A DNA stretch of 35,871 bases from Bacillota bacterium (GCA_009787385.1 WRGC01000017.1:1-35871); one strand, 5' to 3'; numbered from the stretch's first letter, positions 1 through 10,107 are shown. The notes: generated by a model not told the origin, from the sequence alone. Program-made: numbers and translations.

Positions 1-70
1 ATACTCTATACTCTATACTCTATACTCTATACTCTATACTCTATACTCTATACTCTATACACTATACACT
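1..70. repeat. 7-bp tandem repeat (ATACTCT)n at the window edge
   Basis: Eight perfect copies of ATACTCT (1-56) are followed by two copies of the variant ATACACT (57-70), after which the sequence decays to ATATTTT. The array begins at base 1, so its true length is unknown. The unit length is not a multiple of three, so copy-number change would shift any reading frame or change spacing. No gene is seen inside it. Confidence 0.95.
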
Positions 71-123
71 ATATTTTACAATAATTAACTAGTATAGGTA
101 TGATTTTATGTATTTACATAAAT

Positions 124-160
124 AAAATACCCCAATACAACTATTGTGTTGGGGTATTTT
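124..160. terminator. Bidirectional intrinsic terminator
   Basis: A 17-bp stem (124-140 with 144-160) has one G-T type mismatch and a 3-base loop. It includes a CCCC/GGGG core and is flanked by AAAA on one side and TTTT on the other, so it can work on both strands. It lies about 30 bases past the end of the minus-strand exonuclease gene and probably ends that transcript. Confidence 0.8.
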
Positions 161-191
161 GAAATAATATTCAAGTTGTTTTTAAAGCTAA

Positions 192-910
192 TTATATAAC
201 TCTATTTTTAATTTGTTGTTTTAATGGAAAGTATTTGTATATATTTAAATTTAGCATTTGCATTATCTTTAGTTCATCAAATGCATCTAGCAATGCGTTG
301 TGTGTTTCAAAATATGAATAGTCTTCACTTAATATCCTATATATTGGTTCAACACCGTAGTTTTTCTTAGTCTTCCAGTTTTGCAACATTCTAGATATTT
401 TGGTATTTTGGTATTAAACTGTCTGTATGCTGCTAAAGACATAATATCAAACCAGTTATAATTAGATAATTCGTACAAATGCCTATAATCAAATTGTGCA
501 TTATAGGCAAAGATATCTTTTATATCAAAGTTGTTTAGAATTTTAGCAATATTATCACATACATTATCTCTCGTATCTATAGTTTGAATATATATATCTA
601 AAAGTTGTTTTAAATCAAATAAATTATCTTCGTTTTTCTTTATCAGTGTATCTACTATTAGCTTTGAACTAGATTGACGAATTCTCAAAATGGCTCTCTC
701 TAAATTCAACATGTGTGCAAACATTGATTCTTGAGAGACATTTTCTAAAATATAGTACTTTGCATCAATTGGATGAAATGTTGACTTATCTGCTATTACT
801 ACTCCAATAGACATTACTTGGTCACAAAAATTTGTTTCGGTATCAAGTACAGCAAAAAACTTTCCACTAGTATTCATTTGATTTTTATTTTTTTGTATTA
901 TATTTATCAT
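192..910 (-). pseudogene. DEDDh-type 3'-5' exonuclease, frameshifted by an 8-bp duplication
   Basis: Two overlapping frames (910-329 and 389-192) are halves of one DnaQ-like exonuclease. The first half carries ExoI (LDTET, about residue 22) and ExoII (YNAQFD). The second carries ExoIII with the catalytic His and Asp (HNALLDAFDE). The break lies at 397-412, where the 8-base unit ATTTTGGT (plus strand) occurs twice in tandem. Removing one copy joins the frames exactly and gives a 236-residue protein. As it stands the first frame ends without ExoIII and should be inactive. The gene sits just downstream of the helicase gene and may share its transcript. No ribosome binding site is evident. The substrate is unknown. 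The duplication could also be a reversible phase switch or an assembly error. Confidence 0.85.
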
Positions 911-936
911 ACTGTTATTTTTATGAAAAGCTATCT

Positions 937-962
937 ACAAAATTTAATGCATTAAATTTTGT
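937..962. repeat. 26-base perfect palindrome
   Basis: The sequence from 937 to 962 equals its own reverse complement, and everything but the central TGCA and the outer bases is A/T-rich. It lies between the helicase/nuclease reading frame and the exonuclease start and touches the distal TAA (962-964) of the helicase read-through frame. It could be a weak terminator hairpin or a protein-binding dyad. No function can be assigned. Confidence 0.7.
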
Positions 963-2749
963 TATATATTGCAAGCTATATAATTTTTTATAACTCCCTT
1001 TGTAATTGTATTAATAATTTTATCAAGAAGATTTTCTCTATCTAGTATTTTAACTCCATAAATTTTATTATTTCGAACATTCCATAGTATCCCGTTTGGC
1101 AAACCTAATGCCAACATATAACTAGCAAGTTGCAAAAAATTTTCATGACTTAATTCTTGTACAAATTTAAGTTCGTATACAATATCATTTTTTACAACAT
1201 CTGCAAGTCCAATTATTTATAAATCTTTATGATTTTTATAATCTCTAAACCCAATTTTGCAATCAACTTGTACTTGTTCGTACTTATTTAGTCTTGCGCT
1301 AAGTCTATCTATTATCAATTTTTTACCTAATTCGTCTACAAATGGTTTTATTACTTGTGTTCTATATCTATCTTGTCTTGTTTCAATAGCTGTCAAAAAC
1401 AATATTTTTTCATCTAATGTAGTCAATTTTTTATATTCTTCTATAGCTACATAAAAATTTTGAAAGCCCAATAATTTTAATAACTTAAATTGATTATCTA
1501 TATTAAAATTGTTAAAGTACACTGCTTCTTGATACATTCCAATACATGGAGACAAATCAATTAGTCCATCATTATTTTTAATATTAATATCATATAATTG
1601 TGCAATATCATCATTTATAGAATATATATTTAGTAGCCTATAACAATCTTCAATATCTTCTTTATATTTAAAATCAAACATTGATGACATATTAAATGGT
1701 TTAAATGATGCAACATCATCAATCCTTTGGGACAAAGTTTCTTCAGACAAAAACTCTTCTTCTGTTTTTACAAAAATAATTTTGTTTTTACCCCTACTTG
1801 CAGCTACACAAAATATATTTCTTAATATATCATATTTTTGCATAGGTTGTTTTATGCGAGAATCCCAGTAAGATTGTGTATAGTCAAATACTACACAAAT
1901 TGGTCTTTCCAAGCCCTTTGCACTATCAAATGTAGTAAATATAGCTGAAGTAGTTTTAGGTATTGTTGTCCCACGATCTCCATCAGCTATACTAGCATAT
2001 ACGGTATGTTTGTTAAATTTATCTCTATAATCATTTTCAAGTTGATTTAAAGTATCAGCCATAGAACCTCTTCTTGCACCCAAACATAGTATTTGTGATG
2101 GATCACTTTCAGCAAGAAATTTAACAACTTCATGTTGTGACAATGATATTACATCACATTTATCATTTATACCATTAATCTTTTTATTCCATATTCTTCC
2201 AAGTTTGCTAGCTAATTGTGATGAGAGTCTAAAACATTGTGTAAATTCTAATTTTTTATATGTACCAAGCAAAGAATCTATAAATTTTGAAACATCTAAT
2301 GTGGTTTTGTCATAAATTTTTTGTTGCATATCTCCCACTGCGATAATTTGTATTGATGGATTGGTATACTTTATATACTCTACCATATTGGCAAGCTCTT
2401 GTTCTAAGTCCTGATATTCATCAATAATCAAAATATCATACTGTTTTATAGATGGTTTTTGAGTATTAAAGCTTTGTACCAAATCGCTGATACTTACACT
2501 TTTTATATACTTAGCAGCAAATCCATGGTAGTTTGTAACAGTTACATTTTGATTTTTAATTTTTGATTGAGCATCTAGTTTTAATAATTTGTTGTATGTC
2601 AAATACAATATTTGCTTGTTTGCAGGATAACAATTACATAAATGTTGTATAGAAGTAGTTTTGCCACTACCTATACAAGCATCTACCAAAATATTTTTTC
2701 CACTCAATGCTAATTGTACAAAGTATTCTTGTTCACTAGACAATTTCAT
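962..2749 (-). pseudogene. UvrD/Rep-like SF1 helicase with C-terminal PD-(D/E)XK nuclease, split by TAA
   Basis: The N-terminal 510 residues form a superfamily 1 DNA helicase: Walker A GSGKTT (about 27-32), Walker B IIDEYQDL, motif III VGDMQQ, motif V TFDSAKGLE and motif VI VAASRG. The frame then meets TAA at 1217-1219 and continues in the same frame for 84 codons to TAA at 962-964. That extension reads like a RecB/Cas4-type nuclease core: GLADVV supplies the Asp, YELKF the E-x-K, and LQLASYM the Q-x3-Y motif. So one 595-residue helicase-nuclease has been cut by a nonsense change. The motor may still be made without its nuclease. Start ATG 2749 is chosen because GGAG lies 5 bases upstream; the TTG at 2752 is too close to it. 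Confidence 0.82.
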
Positions 2750-2898
2750 CAATTCTCCAAAAAGTTTTTATTTAAGTTATTAACGATTTTTTATTAGTTA
2801 GTATATAGCAATTTGATTATATACAAAACAATGTATGACAGTTTTTAAAATATATATATTGTAAGGATAATTGATTAAGTATTACAACTTTTTGTAAT

Positions 2899-3461
2899 CT
2901 AAATCCAATCTAAAGGATTGTCAGAATCTGGAAAATTATATTCAACACTGTTCGTACTTAAAGCATCTAATATGTTTAAATTTACTTTTAATTGAATTAA
3001 AATATTCTGTAGATTACAACTAATATCATTAAATTCTGGTTTATTATTTTCAAAATATTTTAAAGCTTCGTTTAAAATATTTGCTTGTTCAAATAAGTTA
3101 TTAGAATATTTTTTTATTGTATTTAAAGTTGGTTTATTATTATAGTGTTGTATTGATTCATTTTGGCAAATATATTTTCTTGATTTATGAATTATATCTG
3201 TATCTATTGTGCCATCAGTATCTCTGCAAAATGATTCAAATTTTTTCATAGCACATATTACGGTATTATGTCCTTGACTACCCAATTGCTCTTTTGTTCC
3301 ACTTTTGAGTATATTGGAATTAATTTTAAAATTTGTAATTTTAGCTCATCTATATCTATACTTTCTTCGTTTAATACCTTTTTTATTGCAATAGTATAAC
3401 CATTGCAAGTTGATTTAGACTTGCCATCAACATCTTTTAACCAATTGTAAAACTCATTCAT
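2899..3461 (-). pseudogene. Unrecognised protein, frameshifted in an A-run
   Basis: Two overlapping frames (3461-3258 and 3285-2899) appear to be one gene. If the AAAA run (minus strand; plus T-run 3303-3306) had one more A, the text would read IYSKSGTKEQLGSQGHNTV without interruption and the protein would be 187 residues. The N-terminus (FYNWLKDVDGKSKSTCNGY...AIKKVL) resembles the helical, SAM-like leading domain seen in some restriction endonucleases and integrases, but this is weak. The rest is helical with no catalytic motif I recognise. It ends in SDNPLDWI, nearly the same as the DUF2130 protein at 10266-11693. It is first in a possible operon with the helicase and exonuclease genes. A sequencing indel is an alternative to true decay. 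Confidence 0.6.
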
Positions 3462-3503
3462 ATTATTAAAACTCTTTAAAGTATATTAAGTAAATAAAAA
3501 ATA

Positions 3504-3547
3504 AAACAGTATAATTTGTCGTAATTATACAATAAATTATACTGTTT
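3504..3547. repeat. 14-bp inverted repeat with alternative pairing
   Basis: Perfect 14-base arms (3504-3517 and 3534-3547) flank a 16-base spacer. The left arm segment GTATAATT (3509-3516) can also pair with AATTATAC inside the spacer (3523-3530), so two mutually exclusive hairpins are possible. It lies in the non-coding stretch between atpC and the broken gene block. Confidence 0.6.
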
Positions 3548-3560
3548 CATTAATAAATTG

Positions 3561-3581
3561 TAAAGTATAAGCTATACTTTA
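3561..3581. terminator. Small hairpin downstream of atpC
   Basis: A 9-bp A/T-rich stem (TAAAGTATA with TATACTTTA) encloses a 3-base loop. It is the second of three hairpins after atpC. The lack of a GC core and U-run makes terminator function uncertain. Confidence 0.4.
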
Positions 3582-3603
3582 TGAGTTGTAAATATCTGTA
3601 AAG

Positions 3604-3640
3604 ACTAATAAATAGTAGAGTTTATCTACTACTTATTAGT
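3604..3640 (-). terminator. Hairpin overlapping the atpC stop codon
   Basis: A 16-bp stem with one mismatch (3604-3619 with 3625-3640) includes the atpC TAG at 3629-3631. It is the probable end of the ATP synthase operon. There is no strong U-run beyond it, so termination may depend on the cluster of hairpins that follows. Confidence 0.5.
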
Positions 3641-4009
3641 TAGTCCTTTCATCAAATTTGTTTTGGTCTTGTTGTGTTCTTCTATAGATTGTTTTCGTTT
3701 TTGAAGTTCTTTATCATGGTCATAAGGTGCAGCCTCTTCTTCTATTTCATGTTCCCATAGGCACTTGTTGCAAAGTATTTCAACTTTATTGTTGCGTACT
3801 TTGATAAATCCATCGCCTGTAATAGCTTTCATATATTTATTGTTGGATTTTATTGTTAGGGGACCTGATTTTATTATACTTACTATAGGAGCTAGTCCAT
3901 ACAAAACTCCAAGCTCACCCTGCATTGTTGTGACTGTAACACTTTCTACCATATCATCAAAAAATGTATGTGATGGTGTAGTAATTTGTAACAAAAAACT
4001 ATTTTCCAT
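3629..4009 (-). CDS. atpC: F1Fo ATP synthase epsilon subunit
   Basis: This 126-residue protein is the last gene of the ATP synthase operon. The N-terminal beta-sandwich is recognisable (LLQITTPSHTFFDD, then GELGVLYGLAP, then GDGFIKVRNNKVEIL). The C-terminal part is charged and helical, as expected for the regulatory helices that contact the beta subunit. Epsilon links gamma to the c-ring and restrains ATP hydrolysis. It starts 2 bases after the atpD stop with no Shine-Dalgarno sequence, suggesting translational coupling. Length is close to the usual 130-140. The stop lies inside a hairpin at 3604-3640. Confidence 0.93.
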   Translation of the reverse strand: MENSFLLQITTPSHTFFDDMVESVTVTTMQGELGVLYGLAPIVSIIKSGPLTIKSNNKYMKAITGDGFIKVRNNKVEILCNKCLWEHEIEEEAAPYDHDKELQKRKQSIEEHNKTKTNLMKGLTNK

Positions 4010-4011
4010 AA

Positions 4012-6283
<2,272 letters not shown>

Positions 6284-6377
6284 AACAATTTGTTGAAAGT
6301 TAGAAATTGAGAATTAAATAGTTGTTATACTTTGATAAATATAATAAATTTACACAATTACAATATAGATATTTTAT

Positions 6378-7955
6378 TTATTTTTCAAAATAATATTCTA
6401 GATATCTTTTCACTGCTTCATCAAGTTTTAGACTACTATCAAAACTTATTTCTTTTTCTTCTCTTATAGACTTTAGTACATCTGCAAAACTAGTATCCAA
6501 AAATTGCAAAAAGTCTCGTTTGAAAGCTTGTAGCCTATGCAGTGGAATTTCTTTGAGCATACCTTTGAGATTGAGATACAAAAGACAAACTTGTTTTTCT
6601 ACTTCTAAGGTATTGTGCAAATCTTGCTTTAATAATTCTACCAAAGCTTTACCATTTTCTAATATTATTTTTGTATGAATATCTAGGTCAGCAGAAAATT
6701 TTGCAAATATTTCATTTTCTTTGTATTGAGTTAAGTCCAATCTCAATTTTCCACTAACTTTTTTCATGGCAGATATTTGAGCTGAGCTACCTACTCTAGA
6801 TACAGACAATCCGGCATTAATAGCTGGTAAGAGTCCAGCATTAAACAATTCAGGGTCTAGCATTATTTGACCATCAGTTATTGAGACGACATTAGAAGGA
6901 ATAAATGACAAATTATTGGATAATGTTTCAATAATAGGCAATGCAGTCATACTCCCACCACCGAGTTCTTTAGACAACTTTGCAGCTCTTTCTAGTAAGC
7001 GTGAATGCAAATAAAACACATCTCCTGGATAAGTCTCTCTACCAGCAGGGCGTTTTAACAACAAACTCATACTACGGTATGCTACAGCATGTTTTGTAAG
7101 ATCATCGTATACAATCAATACATCTTTGCCACTATACATGAATTCTTCTGCAATAGCACACCCAGCATATGGAGCAATGTACTGTATAGGGGCACTGTCA
7201 CTTGCTGTGCTACATACAATGGTAGTATACTCCATAGCACCTGCTTCTAGCAATAAATGCATTATCCAACTTACAGAAGTAGCTTTTTGTCCAATTGCCA
7301 CATATACGCACAAAACTCCCTTACCTTTTTGATTGAGTATAGTGTCAATTGCAATACTAGTTTTGCCCGTGTGACGGTCGCCCAATATAAGTTGTCTTTG
7401 CCCTCTCCCAATTGGTATCATGCTATCTATATACATTATTCCTGTATTGAGTGGAGTATTAACTTTAGAACGATCTATAATTTGTGGTGCAGATGTCTCT
7501 ATAGGTCTAGTCTTATTTGTATCTAGTGAAGTCAATCCGTCCAAAGGATTTCCTAGGGGGTCTACTACTCTGCCCAACAATTGAGTGCCTACTGGGACTT
7601 CTACTATACTACCGGTAGCATGCACTAACGCTCCATGTGAAACTAGATTTTCTTCAGCTAAAACAATAGCTCCAATTTGATCTTCTTTAATACTTAGTGC
7701 TATTGCCTTAAGATGTCCATCTATCTCCAGAAGTTCGCCATATTTGCAATGTTGAAGTCCTTCAATATGCACAACACCATCACCACTAAAGACTACTCGC
7801 CCTACTTCTTGTCTACTATAGCTTTTTTTGAAGTTGTTTACACTCTTACTAATTTCTTGTATAAGACTTTGAGAAGTTAGCGAACATAGTGTTTTTTTTG
7901 TTGGATTTTTGTTATCGCAATCAAGACTTAGATTGTTATTTTTTTTATCTTTCAT
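6378..7955 (-). CDS. atpA: F1Fo ATP synthase alpha subunit with extended N-terminus
   Basis: This 525-residue protein is the non-catalytic nucleotide-binding subunit of F1. The P-loop is GDRHTGKTS (commonly GDRQTGKT), followed by the conserved ALPIIETL, SITDGQIMLDPELFNAG and GLSVSRVGSSAQ segments. About 49 residues precede the conserved EVGRVVFSGDG region, compared with about 26 in Bacillus AtpA. The extra stretch is polar and Lys/Asn-rich, and no alternative start codon is seen after it. In known enzymes the alpha N-terminus binds the N-terminal domain of delta, which is missing here (see atpH). A terminator-like hairpin lies 46 bases upstream of the start, and there is no clear Shine-Dalgarno sequence. 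Confidence 0.96.
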   Translation of the reverse strand: MKDKKNNNLSLDCDNKNPTKKTLCSLTSQSLIQEISKSVNNFKKSYSRQEVGRVVFSGDGVVHIEGLQHCKYGELLEIDGHLKAIALSIKEDQIGAIVLAEENLVSHGALVHATGSIVEVPVGTQLLGRVVDPLGNPLDGLTSLDTNKTRPIETSAPQIIDRSKVNTPLNTGIMYIDSMIPIGRGQRQLILGDRHTGKTSIAIDTILNQKGKGVLCVYVAIGQKATSVSWIMHLLLEAGAMEYTTIVCSTASDSAPIQYIAPYAGCAIAEEFMYSGKDVLIVYDDLTKHAVAYRSMSLLLKRPAGRETYPGDVFYLHSRLLERAAKLSKELGGGSMTALPIIETLSNNLSFIPSNVVSITDGQIMLDPELFNAGLLPAINAGLSVSRVGSSAQISAMKKVSGKLRLDLTQYKENEIFAKFSADLDIHTKIILENGKALVELLKQDLHNTLEVEKQVCLLYLNLKGMLKEIPLHRLQAFKRDFLQFLDTSFADVLKSIREEKEISFDSSLKLDEAVKRYLEYYFEK

Positions 7956-7999
7956 AATAGATAGATTTTAGAATTATTTTATAGGCAATATAGTTTTTT

Positions 8000-8025
8000 G
8001 GAAAAAAGACGAGCAATCTCGTCTT
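8000..8025 (-). terminator. Intrinsic terminator between atpH and atpA
   Basis: Read on the minus strand, AAGACGAG, the loop ATTG and CTCGTCTT form a perfect 8-bp stem with a GC-rich top, immediately followed by a run of T. This is a textbook Rho-independent terminator. It starts 9 bases after the atpH stop and lies inside the ATP synthase operon, where readthrough must occur or a new promoter must serve atpAGDC. No convincing promoter is seen between it and atpA. Confidence 0.75.
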
Positions 8026-8034
8026 GTATAATTA

Positions 8035-8262
8035 TTACTTTATGCTTTTTCTCAATTCAATTAGTTGATGTTTGATAGTACCATCGTAGTATTTAGCTCC
8101 ATCAATAATAAGTATTCCACCTAATATACTATTATCAATTTCATATTCAAACTCTATGCTTTCGTCAGGATGTTTTTTATTAAAAAAATCTTCTACTTTT
8201 TTTTGAATTTTTTGAGACAGTTTTTGAGTAATAACTATCTTTACAGCATGCTTTTTTATCAT
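8035..8262 (-). CDS. atpH: ATP synthase delta subunit, C-terminal domain only
   Basis: The gene lies between atpF and atpA, the usual place of atpH, but encodes only 75 residues, against about 180 in the family. What remains matches the C-terminal domain: KIVITQKLSQ (usual V.SA.PLS), then IDNSILGGILII (usual vDpSLiGGivv) and YYDGTIKHQLIELR (usual DgSvr.rL..L). The six-helix N-terminal domain that binds the top of F1 is absent. Start ATG 8262 is chosen because GGAGAG lies 10 bases upstream; an in-frame extension to 8298 would add only a few hydrophobic residues. The preceding 105 non-coding bases show no delta remnant. It may still bind the b subunit. Whether it is functional is unknown. Confidence 0.82.
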   Translation of the reverse strand: MIKKHAVKIVITQKLSQKIQKKVEDFFNKKHPDESIEFEYEIDNSILGGILIIDGAKYYDGTIKHQLIELRKSIK

Positions 8263-8299
8263 AATAATTTTGCTCTCCAAAAGTAATAAAGACAACAAT

Positions 8300-8321
8300 G
8301 TTAAAATAATTATATTTTAAC
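8300..8321. repeat. Hairpin between atpF and atpH
   Basis: A perfect 9-bp stem (GTTAAAATA with TATTTTAAC) closes a 4-base loop in the 105-base gap upstream of the truncated atpH. It is A/T-rich and has no U-run. It might mark the scar of a deletion or act in mRNA stability. Confidence 0.45.
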
Positions 8322-8367
8322 AAATATACAATTAACACTATTTTTAGGCTCTAAACAAAGATAATAT

Positions 8368-8907
8368 CTAACTATCTTCCCACGAAGAGAGACATTCTTC
8401 AATAAACTTTTCATTGTCAGTAGAAGTTATTTCTTTACCAATTAGTTTGCCTGCAAGGTTTATTATCATGTCAGCTGCATTCTCTTTTAGTTCATTTTGC
8501 ATTCTAGTAACTTCTACCATAGATTCTTTATGTGCTATACTGACTATTGCAGCCGCTTTTTGTTCTGCTTGTTGCAAGATCAATTTAGCTTTTTCTTCGG
8601 CATTTACGGTAGCTTGAGTAGCCACTGACAATGCATCTTGTTTTGCTTTTATCAAAAGCTCTTCGGTTTCAACTTTTAGCTTTTCTGATTCTGCTTTTAG
8701 TTTTTGGTTAGTTAAAAACACTTCATCCAATTTTGCCCGCCTTTCAGCAATTATTTTTTTGACAGGTTTATACAACAAAAACCACAAAACTGCAACCAAT
8801 ACAACTAGCGATATTGCATGAAACAAAATTTCTTGCCAAGATATTCCCAACTTGTTAGGAAGACTATCATTGGTTGCTATAAATGTTTGTAAAAATATAA
8901 TATTCAC
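8368..8907 (-). CDS. atpF: F1Fo ATP synthase b subunit
   Basis: This 179-residue protein is the peripheral stalk. It has one membrane span near residues 28-46 (ISLVVLVAVLWFLLY) followed by the typical KPVKKIIAERRAKLDE turn and a long Ala/Lys/Glu-rich helix with coiled-coil character. Length is normal, and there is no fused delta domain at the C-terminus, so the missing delta N-terminal domain is not supplied here. The start is GTG 8907, preceded by AAGGAA at good spacing. Confidence 0.93.
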   Translation of the reverse strand: MNIIFLQTFIATNDSLPNKLGISWQEILFHAISLVVLVAVLWFLLYKPVKKIIAERRAKLDEVFLTNQKLKAESEKLKVETEELLIKAKQDALSVATQATVNAEEKAKLILQQAEQKAAAIVSIAHKESMVEVTRMQNELKENAADMIINLAGKLIGKEITSTDNEKFIEECLSSWEDS

Positions 8908-8962
8908 TTTTATTTCCTTATAGATGTTATTTAATATTAGATAATTTTGTAATATCTATTGC

Positions 8963-9244
8963 TTAAAAGAATATTAGCATTATACCTATAAATACACCAT
9001 AAATTGCTGTAGTCTCTGCAAATGCAAGTCCCAATAATAGTATTGTCCTAATTTTCCCAGCAGCTTCGGGTTGTCTTGCGGTAGCCTCTACTGCTTTACC
9101 TGTAGCATAACCTATACCAAGTCCTGCTCCAATACCTGTAAAAACGGCAATACCTGCTCCAATTGGTGCAAGATTGAGTACTGCGTTTGCGCCATCCGAA
9201 GCCATGTGGAGTACTACTGATAATATTGTATTAAAAAATTCCAT
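8963..9244 (-). CDS. atpE: F1Fo ATP synthase c subunit
   Basis: This 93-residue membrane protein is the proteolipid of the rotor ring. Helix 1 is rich in Gly ([15 protein letters not shown]), the polar loop is ARQPEA, and helix 2 carries the ion-binding Glu (FAETTAIYG, Glu77). It has Thr78, Thr79 and Tyr82, which resemble the Na+-site residues of Ilyobacter c (Ser66, Thr67, Tyr70). The helix 1 Gln of that site is Ile44 here. The coupling ion is therefore uncertain and H+ is more likely. The N-terminus is longer than usual. A good ribosome binding site (AAAGGAAA) precedes ATG 9244. Confidence 0.95.
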   Translation of the reverse strand: MEFFNTILSVVLHMASDGANAVLNLAPIGAGIAVFTGIGAGLGIGYATGKAVEATARQPEAAGKIRTILLLGLAFAETTAIYGVFIGIMLIFF

Positions 9245-9313
9245 ATAATTTCCTTTAAATTTATATAATATTAAAAACTAATTACACTTTTATTCTTAAC
9301 TATATGCTTTCTA

Positions 9314-10036
9314 TTATTCTATTGCCTCAGATATAAAACTTGCAGATAAGATAAAGAAGACATAGCTTTGTATTACGGCATGAAATAGTGTAAACATGAT
9401 ATTGCCAATGGCAGGATAAGCTATTGGGAACGGTATTAAGTATACCAAGTCCATTATTATAAATCCCGATAATACACTAATAAATAGTCTCAATGACATA
9501 CTAATAGGTACTACGGCATCAGTTATAATGTTGATAGGATTTGCATATCTTAGCAATCTTTGTTTCAATCTATTGTGTTTTTTGGCTTCTTTAATACCCA
9601 AAACATGAATAAATAAAAATGTAAATAGAGCAAAAGCTATTGTCATAGACAAGCTAGAAGTTGGTGGTCGCAACGAAAATACTTCTATCATAGTGCCAAA
9701 AAATATAAAACACACGACAGCAAAATACCAAAAACTTAAGAATTGGTTGCGTCCGTGAGTATGCACATATACTGATGGCTCTAGATTGTCGTCTACTCCT
9801 TCTACTAGCCCACACACAATAAGCTGTAAACCACTACATTTAGAATAATCACTTTTCCATTTTGGTATTGCAAATACTCTGATAATTATTGCAATAACTA
9901 TCAATACTACCACTGTGACTAAACCACTAAGCATAGTTTCGGTAAAGCCAAACCCCCAAAATTCCCACAGAACTTTAGGAGCAATTTCTGGTAGCTCTAT
10001 TGCTAACATATTAATTTGTGATATGAGATTGAACAT
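9314..10036 (-). CDS. atpB: F1Fo ATP synthase a subunit
   Basis: This 240-residue protein has five or six hydrophobic spans and forms the stator half-channels of Fo. The essential Arg is present in SMSLRLF (Arg183), as is the PPTSSLSMTIAFAL segment that corresponds to the family's PTADlN.T motif. The residue usually following LRLF is Gly-Asn; here it is Ile-Ser. It is the first gene of the operon, with no atpI before it. The 5' leader contains a short hairpin (10065-10080), and there is no clear Shine-Dalgarno sequence before ATG 10036. Confidence 0.95.
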   Translation of the reverse strand: MFNLISQINMLAIELPEIAPKVLWEFWGFGFTETMLSGLVTVVVLIVIAIIIRVFAIPKWKSDYSKCSGLQLIVCGLVEGVDDNLEPSVYVHTHGRNQFLSFWYFAVVCFIFFGTMIEVFSLRPPTSSLSMTIAFALFTFLFIHVLGIKEAKKHNRLKQRLLRYANPINIITDAVVPISMSLRLFISVLSGFIIMDLVYLIPFPIAYPAIGNIMFTLFHAVIQSYVFFILSASFISEAIE

Positions 10037-10101
10037 AATAGTACATTATCTTATTTTTATATTATGTGCTAAATAGCACAAAAGTTGCAACAAGCAAGTA
10101 T

Positions 10102-10107
10102 ATTATA
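10102..10107 (-). promoter_or_regulatory. Possible -10 box for the ATP synthase operon
   Basis: A perfect TATAAT on the minus strand lies about 65 bases upstream of atpB, after the terminator of the preceding gene. No good -35 box is found at 16-18 bases, so the call rests on position and the -10 alone. Confidence 0.4.

Noticed and set aside
1-70. CRISPR array
   Set aside because: The 7-bp units are contiguous with no spacers.
962-2749. Alternative genetic code to explain the helicase stop
   Set aside because: The interrupting codon is TAA, which ends many genes here, and TGA also acts as a stop (13405-13407).
8035-8907. b-delta fusion as the source of the missing delta domain
   Set aside because: atpF has normal length and its own stop, with 105 non-coding bases before atpH.
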